From: an uncultured Prevotellaceae bacterium
GTDB lineage: Bacteria > Bacteroidota > Bacteroidia > Bacteroidales > Bacteroidaceae
Length of the DNA stretch: 32,921 nt
Reading direction: 5' to 3'
NCBI GenBank assembly: GCA_902764705.1
Contig: CACWWZ010000030.1
Location: 1-32,921, forward strand
Positions 1 through 7,885 of this stretch are shown in pieces; within the stretch, counting starts at the first letter, position 1; each line of letters opens with the position of its first letter. Below the pieces are notes generated by a model. The model ran no database searches, was not told where the DNA came from, and was given only the letters and a program-made list of their open reading frames with translations. The translations under genes and the position numbers were made by a program.

Positions 1-1
1 C

Positions 2-298
2 ATCACTGCCCGCCGCGTCATCTTCACTCCGTCGAAGGAGGTGAAGGACGAGCTGCAGGCTACCAAGATTGCCATCACCTGCTACGACAAGGACGGCGTT
101 ATCGTGAAGCGCGTCACCAGCGCCGACACCAACGACGTGGAGGATGAGAACGGCCTCACCCCCAGCCCCTCTCCAACGGGCGAGGGCGATAACGGCCTCA
201 CCCCCGACCCCTCTCCAACGGGCGAGGGGAGTGGTAACACTGGTGGCAGCACCGGAGGCAACGAAGGCGGCGGCGGATTCGAGTCGGGAGGCGATTAA
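2..298 (+). CDS. 3' end of an unknown protein with a Pro/Gly-rich repeat tail (5' truncated)
   Basis: The frame is open from the first bases of the window, so this is the C-terminal 98 residues of a larger gene; the GTG at 41 is internal. The first ~45 residues alternate hydrophobic and charged residues like a beta-sandwich (RRVIFTPSKEV, then KIAITCYDKDGVIVKRV). The tail is low complexity: two copies of a 14-residue unit containing LTP(S/D)PSPTGEG, then a Gly-rich end (GGSTGGNEGGGGFESGGD). The two units come from a 42-bp tandem duplication (149-232) holding a CCCCTCTCC/GGGCGAGGGG palindrome of the kind found between genes elsewhere in the window. The fold recalls Ig-like C-terminal domains of Bacteroidota HU-like DNA-binding proteins, but this is only a guess. 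No function can be assigned. Confidence 0.6.
   Translation: MTARRVIFTPSKEVKDELQATKIAITCYDKDGVIVKRVTSADTNDVEDENGLTPSPSPTGEGDNGLTPDPSPTGEGSGNTGGSTGGNEGGGGFESGGD
149..232 (+). repeat. 42-bp in-frame tandem duplication with palindromic core
   Basis: Unit 1 is 149-190 and unit 2 is 191-232; they differ at only a few positions. Each contains CCCCTCTCC, a short spacer and GGGCGAGGG(G), an imperfect inverted repeat. The unit is 14 codons, so copy number can change without shifting the reading frame. Confidence 0.85.
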
Positions 299-300
299 AA

Positions 301-397
301 GGGGGACCCCACCCCGACCCTCCCAAGGGGAGGGGGGCAAACCTCACGCAGAGGCGCAGAGTGAAGAAACATAGAGGGGACAGTCACTCTGTGAGGT
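301..397. repeat. Intergenic palindromic (REP-like) block
   Basis: Two adjacent inverted repeats follow the stop codon of the first gene. CCTCCC (319-324) pairs with GGGAGG (328-333). Next, ACCTCAC (341-347) and CAGAGTGA (357-364) pair with TCACTCTG (384-391) and GTGAGGT (391-397), giving an imperfect dyad of about 57 bp. The CCTCCC-type core recurs at 9606-9621 and, as CCCTCTCC, at 23427 and 30982. Confidence 0.6.
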
Positions 398-410
398 CCT
401 ATAACCCATC

Positions 411-447
411 AAGGGCTTGCTTTACACCCCGAAGCAGGCCCTTATTC
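411..447 (+). terminator. Probable intrinsic terminator of the first gene
   Basis: AAGGGCTTGCTT (411-422) pairs with AAGCAGGCCCTT (432-443) over 12 bp with one G-U wobble and a 9-nt loop, followed by a short AT-rich stretch. The T-run is weak, so it could also be a transcript-end hairpin without termination activity. Confidence 0.55.
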
Positions 448-480
448 ATTGCCTAACAATATAAAAAAGTTGGCTGAAAA

Positions 481-512
481 TTCGGAATTTACAAAATAAG
501 TTCGTACCTTCG
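481..512 (+). promoter_or_regulatory. Promoter of the inositol monophosphatase-family gene
   Basis: TTCG (481-484) and TACCTTCG (505-512), 20 nt apart, match the Bacteroidota pattern TTTG-N19/20-TAnnTTTG with one mismatch in each box. The ATG lies 31 nt after the -7 box. Confidence 0.6.
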
Positions 513-542
513 CAGGCATTAAGGAACGAACGACTGAAACAG

Positions 543-1391
543 ATGGAATTACAACAGTTGACACTGAGTGTTTGCAGAGTGGCCCGCGAGGCGGGTGCCT
601 ATATTAATAAGGAACGCGCGAGTTTTTCGTTGGACAAGGTGGAGCGCAAGCATGCCCACGACTATGTGTCGTATGTCGATAAAGGGTCGGAGCAGCTTAT
701 CGTAAAAGCTCTTCGAGAGCTGTTGCCCGAGGCGGGCTTTATCACCGAGGAAGGCACGACGAAGAATGATGATAGATGTAAGATGTCTGATGTAAGATGT
801 CAGAAGGAAGATGTATCCGACGTCAGCCCTCAGCCATCAGACTTCACGTGGGTGGTGGACCCGTTGGACGGTACTACGAACTTTATTCATGGTTTTGCAC
901 CTTACGCGGTCAGTATCGCGCTCTGTAAGGGTCGTGAGATTGTTGTAGGCGTGGTTTACGAGATAGTCAGCGACGAGTGTTTCTATGCCTGGCAGGGTGG
1001 TGGAGCTTTCGTCAATGAACAGCCTCTCCATGTTGGGACAAGTGCCATCGGCGATGCGTTGCTTTGTCTGCAGCTGCCGTACAACAGCGATGCCTACAAG
1101 CCTGTCATCAAGCGTCTGATAGATCATTTCTATGGAAATGTAGGCAGCATTCGCATGATGGGTTCGGCAGCTATCGCTTTATGCTATGTGGCGGCAGGGC
1201 GTTTGGATGCCTATGCCGAACGGTATATCGGCCAGTGGGACTATATGGCTGGTGCGCTGATTGTGCAGGAGGCCGGCGGACGTGTCACAAACTATGCCGG
1301 CGACGACTATTTCATGGAAGGCGACAGCATCGTTGCAACGAATGGTGTAGTACACCAGGACTTGCTGGAAGCCGTCAGACAAGTTGAATGA
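543..1391 (+). CDS. Inositol monophosphatase family protein (SuhB/CysQ-like)
   Basis: A 282-residue, Mg-dependent phosphomonoesterase of the inositol monophosphatase family, expected in the cytosol. Visible metal-site motifs are the EE pair at 69-70, DPLDGT at 106-111 (Asp106, Asp109) and WDYMAG at 232-237 (Asp233). The C-terminal half has the usual GSAAIALCYVAAGRLDAY and QEAGG segments. The substrate (inositol phosphate, PAP or other) cannot be read from sequence. Residues ~74-99, between the EEGT motif and the DPLDGT strand, are an extra Asp/Ser/Cys-rich segment encoded by imperfect GATGTAAGATGT repeats; most family members have a short loop there. It has its own promoter and terminator, and its last 17 bp overlap the end of convergent recQ. 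Confidence 0.9.
   Translation: MELQQLTLSVCRVAREAGAYINKERASFSLDKVERKHAHDYVSYVDKGSEQLIVKALRELLPEAGFITEEGTTKNDDRCKMSDVRCQKEDVSDVSPQPSDFTWVVDPLDGTTNFIHGFAPYAVSIALCKGREIVVGVVYEIVSDECFYAWQGGGAFVNEQPLHVGTSAIGDALLCLQLPYNSDAYKPVIKRLIDHFYGNVGSIRMMGSAAIALCYVAAGRLDAYAERYIGQWDYMAGALIVQEAGGRVTNYAGDDYFMEGDSIVATNGVVHQDLLEAVRQVE
766..840 (+). repeat. In-frame GATGTAAGATGT-type repeat inside the phosphatase gene
   Basis: AGATGTAAGATGTC occurs twice in close succession (from about 773 and 789), followed by the related GGAAGATGTATCC. The stretch encodes a hydrophilic insert (residues ~74-99) between two conserved motifs and keeps the frame open. The same word family (GGAAGATGTAAG) occurs in the last gene of the window. 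Confidence 0.65.
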
Positions 1392-3324
1392 ATCCGTCGT
1401 CCTGACGGATTTTTTCTTCTTTTATCAGGAATGCAAGGGCTGCATTGAGTTCTTCCGTCGGCAACTGCAGACGGAACAGTTCTGTGATGTGGTGGCGCTG
1501 GCGGTCGGTCAATAGCGTAAGAATGCGTTGCCGGGCATCTTGCTGGCCTTCAGGCGTAATCAGACGCCCCTGCTGCGACAGACACACATCACATTGTCCG
1601 CAATCCGTGGACGTCTCCTCACCAAAGTATTCCAATAGCATGCGGTTACGGCAGTGGTCGCTGGTTTGAGCATAGCGGAGCATGGCTTCGATGCGCAGGC
1701 GGTATTGCTCAAGGCGGTCTTCGTAGATTTCGCGTGGCAACTGGATGTGCTCCTGATCCTCGCGACGCTGCAGATAGCGGATGTAAGGTACCTGCTTGCG
1801 GGGAATGAAGCTGATGAGGTGGCGCATGGAGAGTACTTTCAAAATGTCATAGACCTGAGGCTGTGTGAGTCCTGCCTGTTGGGCCAGCATGCCTTCGTCG
1901 ATGTAGCCGTAGTCGGCAAAGAGTCCGCCATAGTTGCGAAGTAGGGCCACAATGACGCGCTCTTCGTCGGGGGAAACCTGCTCAAGTCGGTAGAGGTCGT
2001 CACGACCTACCAGAAAGCGAAGTCGAGCCTGATGGTCGGCTTCCTCGTCGTATTCGATATACCCGGCGCGTTCCAGAATCTGCAAAGCAGAATGAACGCG
2101 GACGGGGAAATGGCGGAAACGCTGACAGAACTCCTCGATATTGAATTCGTGGCTGACGCCATAGCCGTCGCCGGTAGCAATCTGGTAGTAGTAGGCCAGG
2201 TGTTCGTAAACCTCCTTGATATACTCGCGTGGCGGGAAGGTATCGTCGATACGCTTCGTCAGCTTGCCATTGTCATTGCCGTTGAAGAGCAGGATGGCAC
2301 GGGCTGGCTGTCCGTCACGTCCCGCACGTCCTGCCTCCTGGAAGTAAGCCTCCAGCGAATCGGGACAGTCGTAGTGAATGACCAGCCGGACGTCGGCTTT
2401 GTCGATGCCCATTCCGAAGGCGTTGGTGGCTACCATGATGCGCACGGCATCGTGTTGCCAGTCGCGCTGGCGGCGGTCCTTGTCGGAATGGTCCAATCCG
2501 GCGTGATAGAAGGTGGCCGAGAGTCCGGCTTCCGTCAGGTGCTCGGCAATCTCACGGGCATGGCGGCGACTGCGGACATAGACAATGGCCGATCCGCTGT
2601 TGTCCTGTAGCAGGCGAATGAGCTCGAAGTACTTGTCGGCGGCATAATGAACCTGATAAGCCAGATTCTTGCGCTCGAAGGACATACTGAAGACGTGGAA
2701 GCTAGTTGTACTAGTAGTACTAGTCGTACTAGTGAAACTAGGCTTACTAGTCTTCATTGCCAGCTTATCCTGGATATCCTCTACCACCTTCGGCGTGGCG
2801 GTGGCAGTCAAAGCCAGAATGGGAGCGTCAGGACAAAGCTCGCGGATGTTGACGATTTCCAGATAGGAGGGACGGAAGTCATAGCCCCACTGGGAGATAC
2901 AATGTGCCTCGTCGACGGTAATGAAGCTTACCTGCATGTGGCGTAACTTGGTTTGGAACAGACTGCTGCCCAACCGTTCGGGCGACACATAGAGAATCTT
3001 GGTACTTCCCAGAATGCAGTTTTCCAGGATGCGCAATACCTGTTCGTGCGTCATTCCGCTGTAGATAGCTGCCGCCTGGATGCCCAACTGGCGCAGGTGA
3101 TGCACCTGGTCCTTCATGAGTGCGATGAGTGGTGTGATAACCACGCAGACTCCTTCCTGCGCCAAAGCTGGCACCTGAAAGGTGATGCTCTTGCCACCAC
3201 CCGTAGGCATCAGTCCCAGCGTGTCGCGACCGGCGCCGATGGACTCGATGATTTCGCGCTGAATGCCGCGGAAATCATCATAGCCCCAATATTTCTTTAA
3301 TAAATGAGAATACTCATTCTTCAT
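1375..3324 (-). CDS. recQ: ATP-dependent DNA helicase RecQ
   Basis: A 649-residue 3'-5' SF2 DNA helicase for recombinational repair. Visible features are the aromatic/Q region (KKYWGYDDFRGIQREII), Walker A PTGGGKS at 40-46, DEAH at 138-141 followed by CISQWGYDFRPSY, TATATP near 173-178, motif V/VI (ATNAFGMGIDKADVR, then QEAGRAGRDGQ), and an RQC zinc site CRNRML...CGQCDVC. No clear HRDC domain follows, as in one class of Bacteroidota RecQ. Residues ~192-209 are a Thr/Ser-rich insert made by a 9-bp tandem repeat at the helicase 1A/2A junction. The start overlaps the recJ stop by 11 bp, suggesting translational coupling. The 3' end overlaps the phosphatase gene and contains that gene's terminator on the other strand. 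Confidence 0.95.
   Translation of the reverse strand: MKNEYSHLLKKYWGYDDFRGIQREIIESIGAGRDTLGLMPTGGGKSITFQVPALAQEGVCVVITPLIALMKDQVHHLRQLGIQAAAIYSGMTHEQVLRILENCILGSTKILYVSPERLGSSLFQTKLRHMQVSFITVDEAHCISQWGYDFRPSYLEIVNIRELCPDAPILALTATATPKVVEDIQDKLAMKTSKPSFTSTTSTTSTTSFHVFSMSFERKNLAYQVHYAADKYFELIRLLQDNSGSAIVYVRSRRHAREIAEHLTEAGLSATFYHAGLDHSDKDRRQRDWQHDAVRIMVATNAFGMGIDKADVRLVIHYDCPDSLEAYFQEAGRAGRDGQPARAILLFNGNDNGKLTKRIDDTFPPREYIKEVYEHLAYYYQIATGDGYGVSHEFNIEEFCQRFRHFPVRVHSALQILERAGYIEYDEEADHQARLRFLVGRDDLYRLEQVSPDEERVIVALLRNYGGLFADYGYIDEGMLAQQAGLTQPQVYDILKVLSMRHLISFIPRKQVPYIRYLQRREDQEHIQLPREIYEDRLEQYRLRIEAMLRYAQTSDHCRNRMLLEYFGEETSTDCGQCDVCLSQQGRLITPEGQQDARQRILTLLTDRQRHHITELFRLQLPTEELNAALAFLIKEEKIRQDDGFIQLV
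1391..1423 (+). terminator. Rho-independent terminator of the phosphatase gene, inside recQ coding sequence
   Basis: AATCCGTC (1391-1398) pairs perfectly with GACGGATT (1404-1411) around a 5-nt loop, followed by the T-rich tract TTTTTTCTTCTTTT. On the minus strand the same bases encode the C-terminal residues of RecQ. Confidence 0.85.
2702..2755 (-). repeat. Six 9-bp tandem repeats within recQ
   Basis: On the plus strand six consecutive 9-mers of the form CTAGTNNNA (fifth unit CTAGG) run from 2702 to 2755. The period is three codons; on the coding strand they give a Thr/Ser-rich run (TSTTSTTSTTS). Copy number can vary without a frameshift. Confidence 0.85.
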
Positions 3325-5041
3325 TTCCAGACGGACTAATGTCCTCTATCTGCAGTTGAACCTCGCCGCGTTTGTAAGTGTTCTCCTCGATAGTATAGAC
3401 AATGTCGAACGAGCGCTTCGACTTGATGTAGCGGGCTGCTGCCGACTGTCCGAAGGCGATACCGTTCATGACTACTGCCGACTTCGAATCGACGAGTTCC
3501 AGCTTGATATGTTCCTGATGGCGTCCTACCACCTTTGACGTGCCGTAATCGTAGACGTTACGCGTCAGGAAGAGCGGCTTTTCGTTGGCCGGTCCGTGGG
3601 GAGCCAACTTTTTCAGCTCATTGAGCAGGCGCTTGTTAATCTGGTGGAAGTCAACCTCCATGTCGATATCCAGCGTCTGCTGGGTCTGTTCAGGCATAAT
3701 GTGGTTGCTGACGAACTCCTGGAAACGGCGACGGAACTCAGGAATGTTCTCCTGTTTCAGCGTCAGACCGACGGCATAGGTGTGTCCGCCGAAGTTCTCC
3801 AACAGGTCGCGACACGATTTAATGGCCTCGTAAATGTCGAACCCTGCCACCGAACGTGCAGAGCCCGATGCCACACCATTGATGATGGTTAATACCACGG
3901 TGGGACGGAAGTAGAGTTCCGTCAGTCGTGATGCCACAATGCCCACCACACCCTTCTTCCAGCCTTCGTCATAGAGCACGATAGACTTCTGGTGCTGCTG
4001 GCTTTCCAGACGAGCCACAATTTCGTTGGCTTCCTCTGTCATCTGCTTGTCCACGTCGCGGCGCTGGTCGTTATACTCGTTGATGCGCGTTGCCTCGGTG
4101 AGGGCACGTTGCAGGTCTTTCTCCACCAACAGCGTTACCGTCTCCGTACCGTTCTGCATACGGCCTGACGCATTGATGCGTGGCCCGATCTTGAACATGA
4201 TATCGCTCATGGTCAGTTCACGGCCTGTCAGTCCGCAGATTTCTATAATGGCTTTCAGACCGATCGAAGGACTCAGGTTCAGCTGTTTCAGTCCGTGAAA
4301 GGCTAGGATACGGTTCTCGCCGTCGATGGGTACCAGGTCGGCCGCTATACTCAGCGCACAGAAGTCGAGCAGTGGAATCAGTCGCGAGAAGGGTATGCCG
4401 TTGTTCTTGGCAAAAGCCTGCATGAGTTTAAATCCTACGCCGCATCCCGACAAGTGGTGATACGGGTAGGTAGAGTCTGTACGCTTGGGGTTGAGAATGG
4501 CCACAGCGGGTGGCATTACATCGTCGGGGACGTGATGGTCGCAGATGATGAAGTCCACGCCCAACGATTTCGCGTACGCTATTTCATCGATTGCCTTGAT
4601 ACCGCAATCGAGCACTATAATCAATTTTACACCTTTCTCTGCCGCATAGTCTATACCCTTTCGGCTGACGCCATAACCTTCTTCATAGCGGTCGGGGATA
4701 TAGTACTCCATATTGGAGTAGAACTGCTGCAGGAATTTATACACCAAAGCCACTGCCGTACATCCGTCCACGTCGTAGTCGCCATATACCATGATGCGCT
4801 CTTTTCGGCCCATCGCGTCGTTCAGGCGGTCTACTGCCACGTCCATGTCGTTCATCAGGAACGGGTCTATCAGCTCGTTGAGCATGGGGCGGAAGAAACG
4901 CTTGGCGGCACTCTCCGTCTTGATGCCTCGCTGAATAAGCAGGTTAGCCATGACAGGACTCATCCCTATCTTCTCGGCTAGCTCTTTAGCCGCTTGCAGT
5001 CTTTCTGGTGTAGGTGATTCGTAATTCCATTTAAACTGCAT
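3314..5041 (-). CDS. recJ: Single-stranded-DNA-specific exonuclease RecJ
   Basis: A 575-residue DHH-family 5'-3' ssDNA exonuclease, acting with RecQ in recombination and mismatch repair. Motif I GDYDVDG is at 87-93, the LDCG motif at 144-147, the DHH signature (CDHHVP) at 167-172, GCGVGFKLMQA follows, and GPRINASGRM marks the end of the DHH domain. The DHHA1-like segment contains the GGHTYAVGLTL region, and the C-terminal OB-like domain follows. Length is typical for the family. It starts 31 bp after the pepC stop and overlaps recQ by 11 bp, so recJ and recQ are very likely co-transcribed and co-translated. Confidence 0.95.
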   Translation of the reverse strand: MQFKWNYESPTPERLQAAKELAEKIGMSPVMANLLIQRGIKTESAAKRFFRPMLNELIDPFLMNDMDVAVDRLNDAMGRKERIMVYGDYDVDGCTAVALVYKFLQQFYSNMEYYIPDRYEEGYGVSRKGIDYAAEKGVKLIIVLDCGIKAIDEIAYAKSLGVDFIICDHHVPDDVMPPAVAILNPKRTDSTYPYHHLSGCGVGFKLMQAFAKNNGIPFSRLIPLLDFCALSIAADLVPIDGENRILAFHGLKQLNLSPSIGLKAIIEICGLTGRELTMSDIMFKIGPRINASGRMQNGTETVTLLVEKDLQRALTEATRINEYNDQRRDVDKQMTEEANEIVARLESQQHQKSIVLYDEGWKKGVVGIVASRLTELYFRPTVVLTIINGVASGSARSVAGFDIYEAIKSCRDLLENFGGHTYAVGLTLKQENIPEFRRRFQEFVSNHIMPEQTQQTLDIDMEVDFHQINKRLLNELKKLAPHGPANEKPLFLTRNVYDYGTSKVVGRHQEHIKLELVDSKSAVVMNGIAFGQSAAARYIKSKRSFDIVYTIEENTYKRGEVQLQIEDISPSGNEE

Positions 5042-5072
5042 TTACGTTGTCTTTTTGGTTCCTGTCCTGTGG

Positions 5073-6272
5073 CTATAGTCCCAATTTCTTGCGAATGTCC
5101 TTGGGAATGGCATTCTTGTTGACGGTATAGTCCATCGTGTTGGCAGCGATGAAGGTCTTGGTCATGTACCAGATACCCTTGTAGTCGCCAGTCTCGCCCC
5201 ACGAGTTCTTGACCATGTAATATTCCTTACCGTTCTGGTCCTTGGCAATACCAAATATGAGCATGCCGTGGTCGTCGGTCAGTTCCCAGTTGTCGTAACG
5301 CTCCTGACGCATCTCCTGGGTAGGCACAATTTCTGGTACATTGCAGCCCAGTGAGTCGATGATGTCGCGCTTCTTGGCGGTGGTCAGTTTTAGCCATTTG
5401 GCCATATCGCTGCCGCGCAGGTTCTGGGTGGCTTTGCCGTCGATAGCATAAGCCAGTCCTGTGCGTGTAAATCCGTCTTCCGATACGTCACCGCCCCATG
5501 CTACGGTATATCCGTTCATAACGGCGTAGTCAATAATTTGCATCATCTCATCCATCGGTACGTTGTACGACAGCGGGTTGCGCCAGTTGTCCTGCACCTC
5601 TACGGCAAAGCTGGTGTAGAAAGGATGGTGGGTGTAGCTGGTGATGCTGACATAGTCGTTCCAGTCCAGTCCAAGGCTCTGGGCGAAGGTCGTCGGGGTG
5701 TACTTCTTGCCTTCGTAGACAAACTCCTCAGGGCACTTGCCCAAATATGCGTCGAGGATACCTTGCAATCCTACTTTCCATGCGTTGGAGAGTTTCTTGC
5801 TGCTCGACTTGGAAATGCCAGCTACGTATGGTTCTAGCACGGAGAAGAACTCGTTGAAGTTGTTCAGCGAGTCACCATACAGTGAGCCCGGGAAAGGCAT
5901 GGCGTCCTGAGGGCAGATGCCGTAATGTTGCAGCACATAGTGTACATCGTAGGCAGAACCGCCCTGAGCAAACTGACAGTCGCCATGCAGACGGACCACC
6001 TGAATGGCACGGTCCATGTAGGTCTTGTTGGCGACGAACGACTCGCAGAGGTCGTAGGTCTTGCCCGACTTCTTCAGAATCTCTGACTCGAAGAACGAAA
6101 GGGTGGAGTAGTCCCAACACGTTCCGCTGCGGTTCTGGTCCTTGATGCTGGTGATAGGATTCTCCTTAATCACCGTGAACACCGGTTTGTTTTTGTTGAC
6201 GGAATCTTTTTTCTCCGCCTGCGCTCCTACCGCAATACATGCGAGGAGGGCCAAAGTCATTAATTTTCTCAT
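5073..6272 (-). CDS. pepC: C1B-family cysteine aminopeptidase (PepC/bleomycin hydrolase-like) with signal peptide
   Basis: A 399-residue papain-superfamily peptidase. Catalytic positions are visible: Gln46 and Cys52 in DQNRSGTCWDYS, His335 in DDHGML, and Asn356 in VKNSWG. The overall arrangement matches bleomycin hydrolase/aminopeptidase C. Unlike cytosolic PepC it begins with a signal peptide (MRKLMTLALLACIAVGAQA), so it probably works in the periplasm on peptides. The LLAC stretch could be read as a lipobox, but a signal peptidase I site after AQA fits as well. It lies between pepP (45 bp upstream) and recJ (31 bp downstream) on the same strand. Pairing with the prolyl aminopeptidase next door suggests shared peptide breakdown. 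Confidence 0.88.
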   Translation of the reverse strand: MRKLMTLALLACIAVGAQAEKKDSVNKNKPVFTVIKENPITSIKDQNRSGTCWDYSTLSFFESEILKKSGKTYDLCESFVANKTYMDRAIQVVRLHGDCQFAQGGSAYDVHYVLQHYGICPQDAMPFPGSLYGDSLNNFNEFFSVLEPYVAGISKSSSKKLSNAWKVGLQGILDAYLGKCPEEFVYEGKKYTPTTFAQSLGLDWNDYVSITSYTHHPFYTSFAVEVQDNWRNPLSYNVPMDEMMQIIDYAVMNGYTVAWGGDVSEDGFTRTGLAYAIDGKATQNLRGSDMAKWLKLTTAKKRDIIDSLGCNVPEIVPTQEMRQERYDNWELTDDHGMLIFGIAKDQNGKEYYMVKNSWGETGDYKGIWYMTKTFIAANTMDYTVNKNAIPKDIRKKLGL

Positions 6273-6317
6273 TACTTTTCTCTTTTTTTTATTGTGTTAT
6301 TTGTTGTTTTCAAAAAC

Positions 6318-7721
6318 TTAACCGGCGTTGTGCGCCATAAACTCCTCCACTTCCTGAGGATGATACGGGATGCGCTTGCTTCCAAGGAAACGGCAACCGT
6401 CCTTCGTAATCAGCACATCGTCCTCGATGCGGATGCCGCCGAAGTCTTTGTATGTTTCAATTTTGTCGAAACACAAAAACTCCTTGCAATGCCCTGAGGC
6501 CTTCCACTCGTCGATGAGGGCAGGAATGAAATAAATGCCCGGCTCGTCGGTTACGACAAAACCTTCCTCCAGTCTACGCCCCATGCGCAGACAGTTGGTG
6601 CCGAACTGCTCCAGATTGGGACGCGTCTCGTCGTCGAAACCCACGTAAATCTGTCCCAGTCCTTCCATGTCGTGCACGTCCATACCCATCATGTGTCCCA
6701 GTCCGTGGGGCAGGAACATGGCGTGGGCTCCGGCGCGTAAGGCCTCGTCCGTGTCACCCTTCATGAGTCCGAGCTCCTTGAGTCGCTCCGTCATCATGCG
6801 GCATACGGCAAAGTGTACGTCCATATATTTCACACCGGGTTTAGCGACTTCTAATACGTAGTCGTGACAAGCCTCGACGATGCTGTAGATTTCCAGTTGG
6901 CGCTGGGTGAATTTCCCGTTGACAGGCATGGTGCGGGTATGATCCGAACAGTAGTCGTTCAATTCACACCCTGCATCGCAGAGCACCAGTCTACCGTCCT
7001 CCAGCTTGGACTCCGACGGATTGCCGTGCATGATTTCGCCATGCTGCGAGAAGATCGTGGCGAAACTGGTACCGCTGGCAATACTGCGGGCGATGCCGTC
7101 CACCTGTCCGCCAATGAAACGTTCCGTTATGCCGGGCTTGATTAGCAGTTGTGCGGTAGTATGCATTACATAACCCACATCACAGGCGCTGTCAATAATG
7201 GCTATCTCCTGCGGTTCCTTCGTGGAGCGCATCTTTACGATAGCCTTAATCAATGGCAGCGAAGCGGCTTCCTTCTGCTTCGAAGGATGGATGCCCAGTA
7301 GGTCCATGATTTGTATCTTCGTATCGTAGCGATAAGGCGGTAGGAAGTGAACGGCCCGGTTTGTTGCCGTGGCACGGCAACATACGGAACTGAGCTTCGC
7401 CATCGGGGCGGTTTTGCTAATGCCCACTTCGGCAGCCAAGTCGCTGACCGTCGGGGTAAAGCCCATCCACACGATGTCTTCCACGTCAATATCGTCGCCA
7501 AAGAGCCATTCTTCATCGTCGTCGACGTCGATGACGCCCACCAGCCCGTCGCGGTGCTGTCCGAAATAGTACAGGAACGACGAGTCTTGGCGCATGGGCG
7601 CGTACGCGTTGGCAGGGTAATTACAGGGTGCCTCGTTGTTGCCGAAGAGCACGATAATGCCCTCGCCAACCTGCTTTTTCAGTTCCGCACGACGACGGAT
7701 GTATGTCTCTTTATCAAACAT
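6318..7721 (-). CDS. pepP: Xaa-Pro aminopeptidase (M24B metallopeptidase)
   Basis: A 467-residue dinuclear-metal aminopeptidase that removes N-terminal residues preceding proline. All five expected metal ligands are present: Asp249 (CDAG), Asp260 (SDHTRT), His339 (LPHGLGH), Glu393 (TDEPG) and Glu433 (IEDD). An aminopeptidase P N-terminal domain precedes the pita-bread domain. The frame is open to 7778, but the ATG at 7721 (MFDKETYIRRRAELKK) is chosen because it starts at the usual family N-terminus and because the upstream 19 codons run into the -7 promoter box at 7776-7783. First gene of a probable pepP-pepC-recJ-recQ transcription unit. Confidence 0.9.
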   Translation of the reverse strand: MFDKETYIRRRAELKKQVGEGIIVLFGNNEAPCNYPANAYAPMRQDSSFLYYFGQHRDGLVGVIDVDDDEEWLFGDDIDVEDIVWMGFTPTVSDLAAEVGISKTAPMAKLSSVCCRATATNRAVHFLPPYRYDTKIQIMDLLGIHPSKQKEAASLPLIKAIVKMRSTKEPQEIAIIDSACDVGYVMHTTAQLLIKPGITERFIGGQVDGIARSIASGTSFATIFSQHGEIMHGNPSESKLEDGRLVLCDAGCELNDYCSDHTRTMPVNGKFTQRQLEIYSIVEACHDYVLEVAKPGVKYMDVHFAVCRMMTERLKELGLMKGDTDEALRAGAHAMFLPHGLGHMMGMDVHDMEGLGQIYVGFDDETRPNLEQFGTNCLRMGRRLEEGFVVTDEPGIYFIPALIDEWKASGHCKEFLCFDKIETYKDFGGIRIEDDVLITKDGCRFLGSKRIPYHPQEVEEFMAHNAG

Positions 7722-7775
7722 GCCTTCAATATTGAGTTTTAGAGTCAGCGTACCCATAAAGGGTACAAATCGGTG

Positions 7776-7807
7776 CAAAGATACAAAATATCGAACATAA
7801 CACCAAA
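7776..7807 (-). promoter_or_regulatory. Near-ideal promoter of the pepP-pepC-recJ-recQ unit
   Basis: On the minus strand TTTG (7807-7804), 20 nt, TATCTTTG (7783-7776): a full match to the Bacteroidota consensus. Predicted transcription start is near 7770, about 50 nt before the chosen pepP ATG. GTACCC-ATAAA-GGGTAC (7750-7766) lies just inside the transcript and could form a hairpin or be an operator. Confidence 0.85.
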
Positions 7808-7826
7808 TTTTTTTGCATATTCCTTT

Positions 7827-7876
7827 TACTTTTTTACCTTTTTACTTTTTTACTTTTATTTTTTTTCGTACCTTCG
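7827..7876 (+). promoter_or_regulatory. truA promoter region with T-rich repeat
   Basis: TACCTTCG (7869-7876) resembles the -7 box TAnnTTTG. Upstream is a T-rich repeat of TTTTTAC(C/T)-like words from about 7827 to 7865, with no clear TTTG -33 box. The truA ATG is only 9 nt after the box, so the transcript would be leaderless or nearly so. Confidence 0.5.
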
Positions 7877-7885
7877 CACGCTGTT

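Noticed and set aside
2032-2610. 192-codon plus-strand open frame
   Set aside because: Lies opposite recQ motifs; recQ is well supported.
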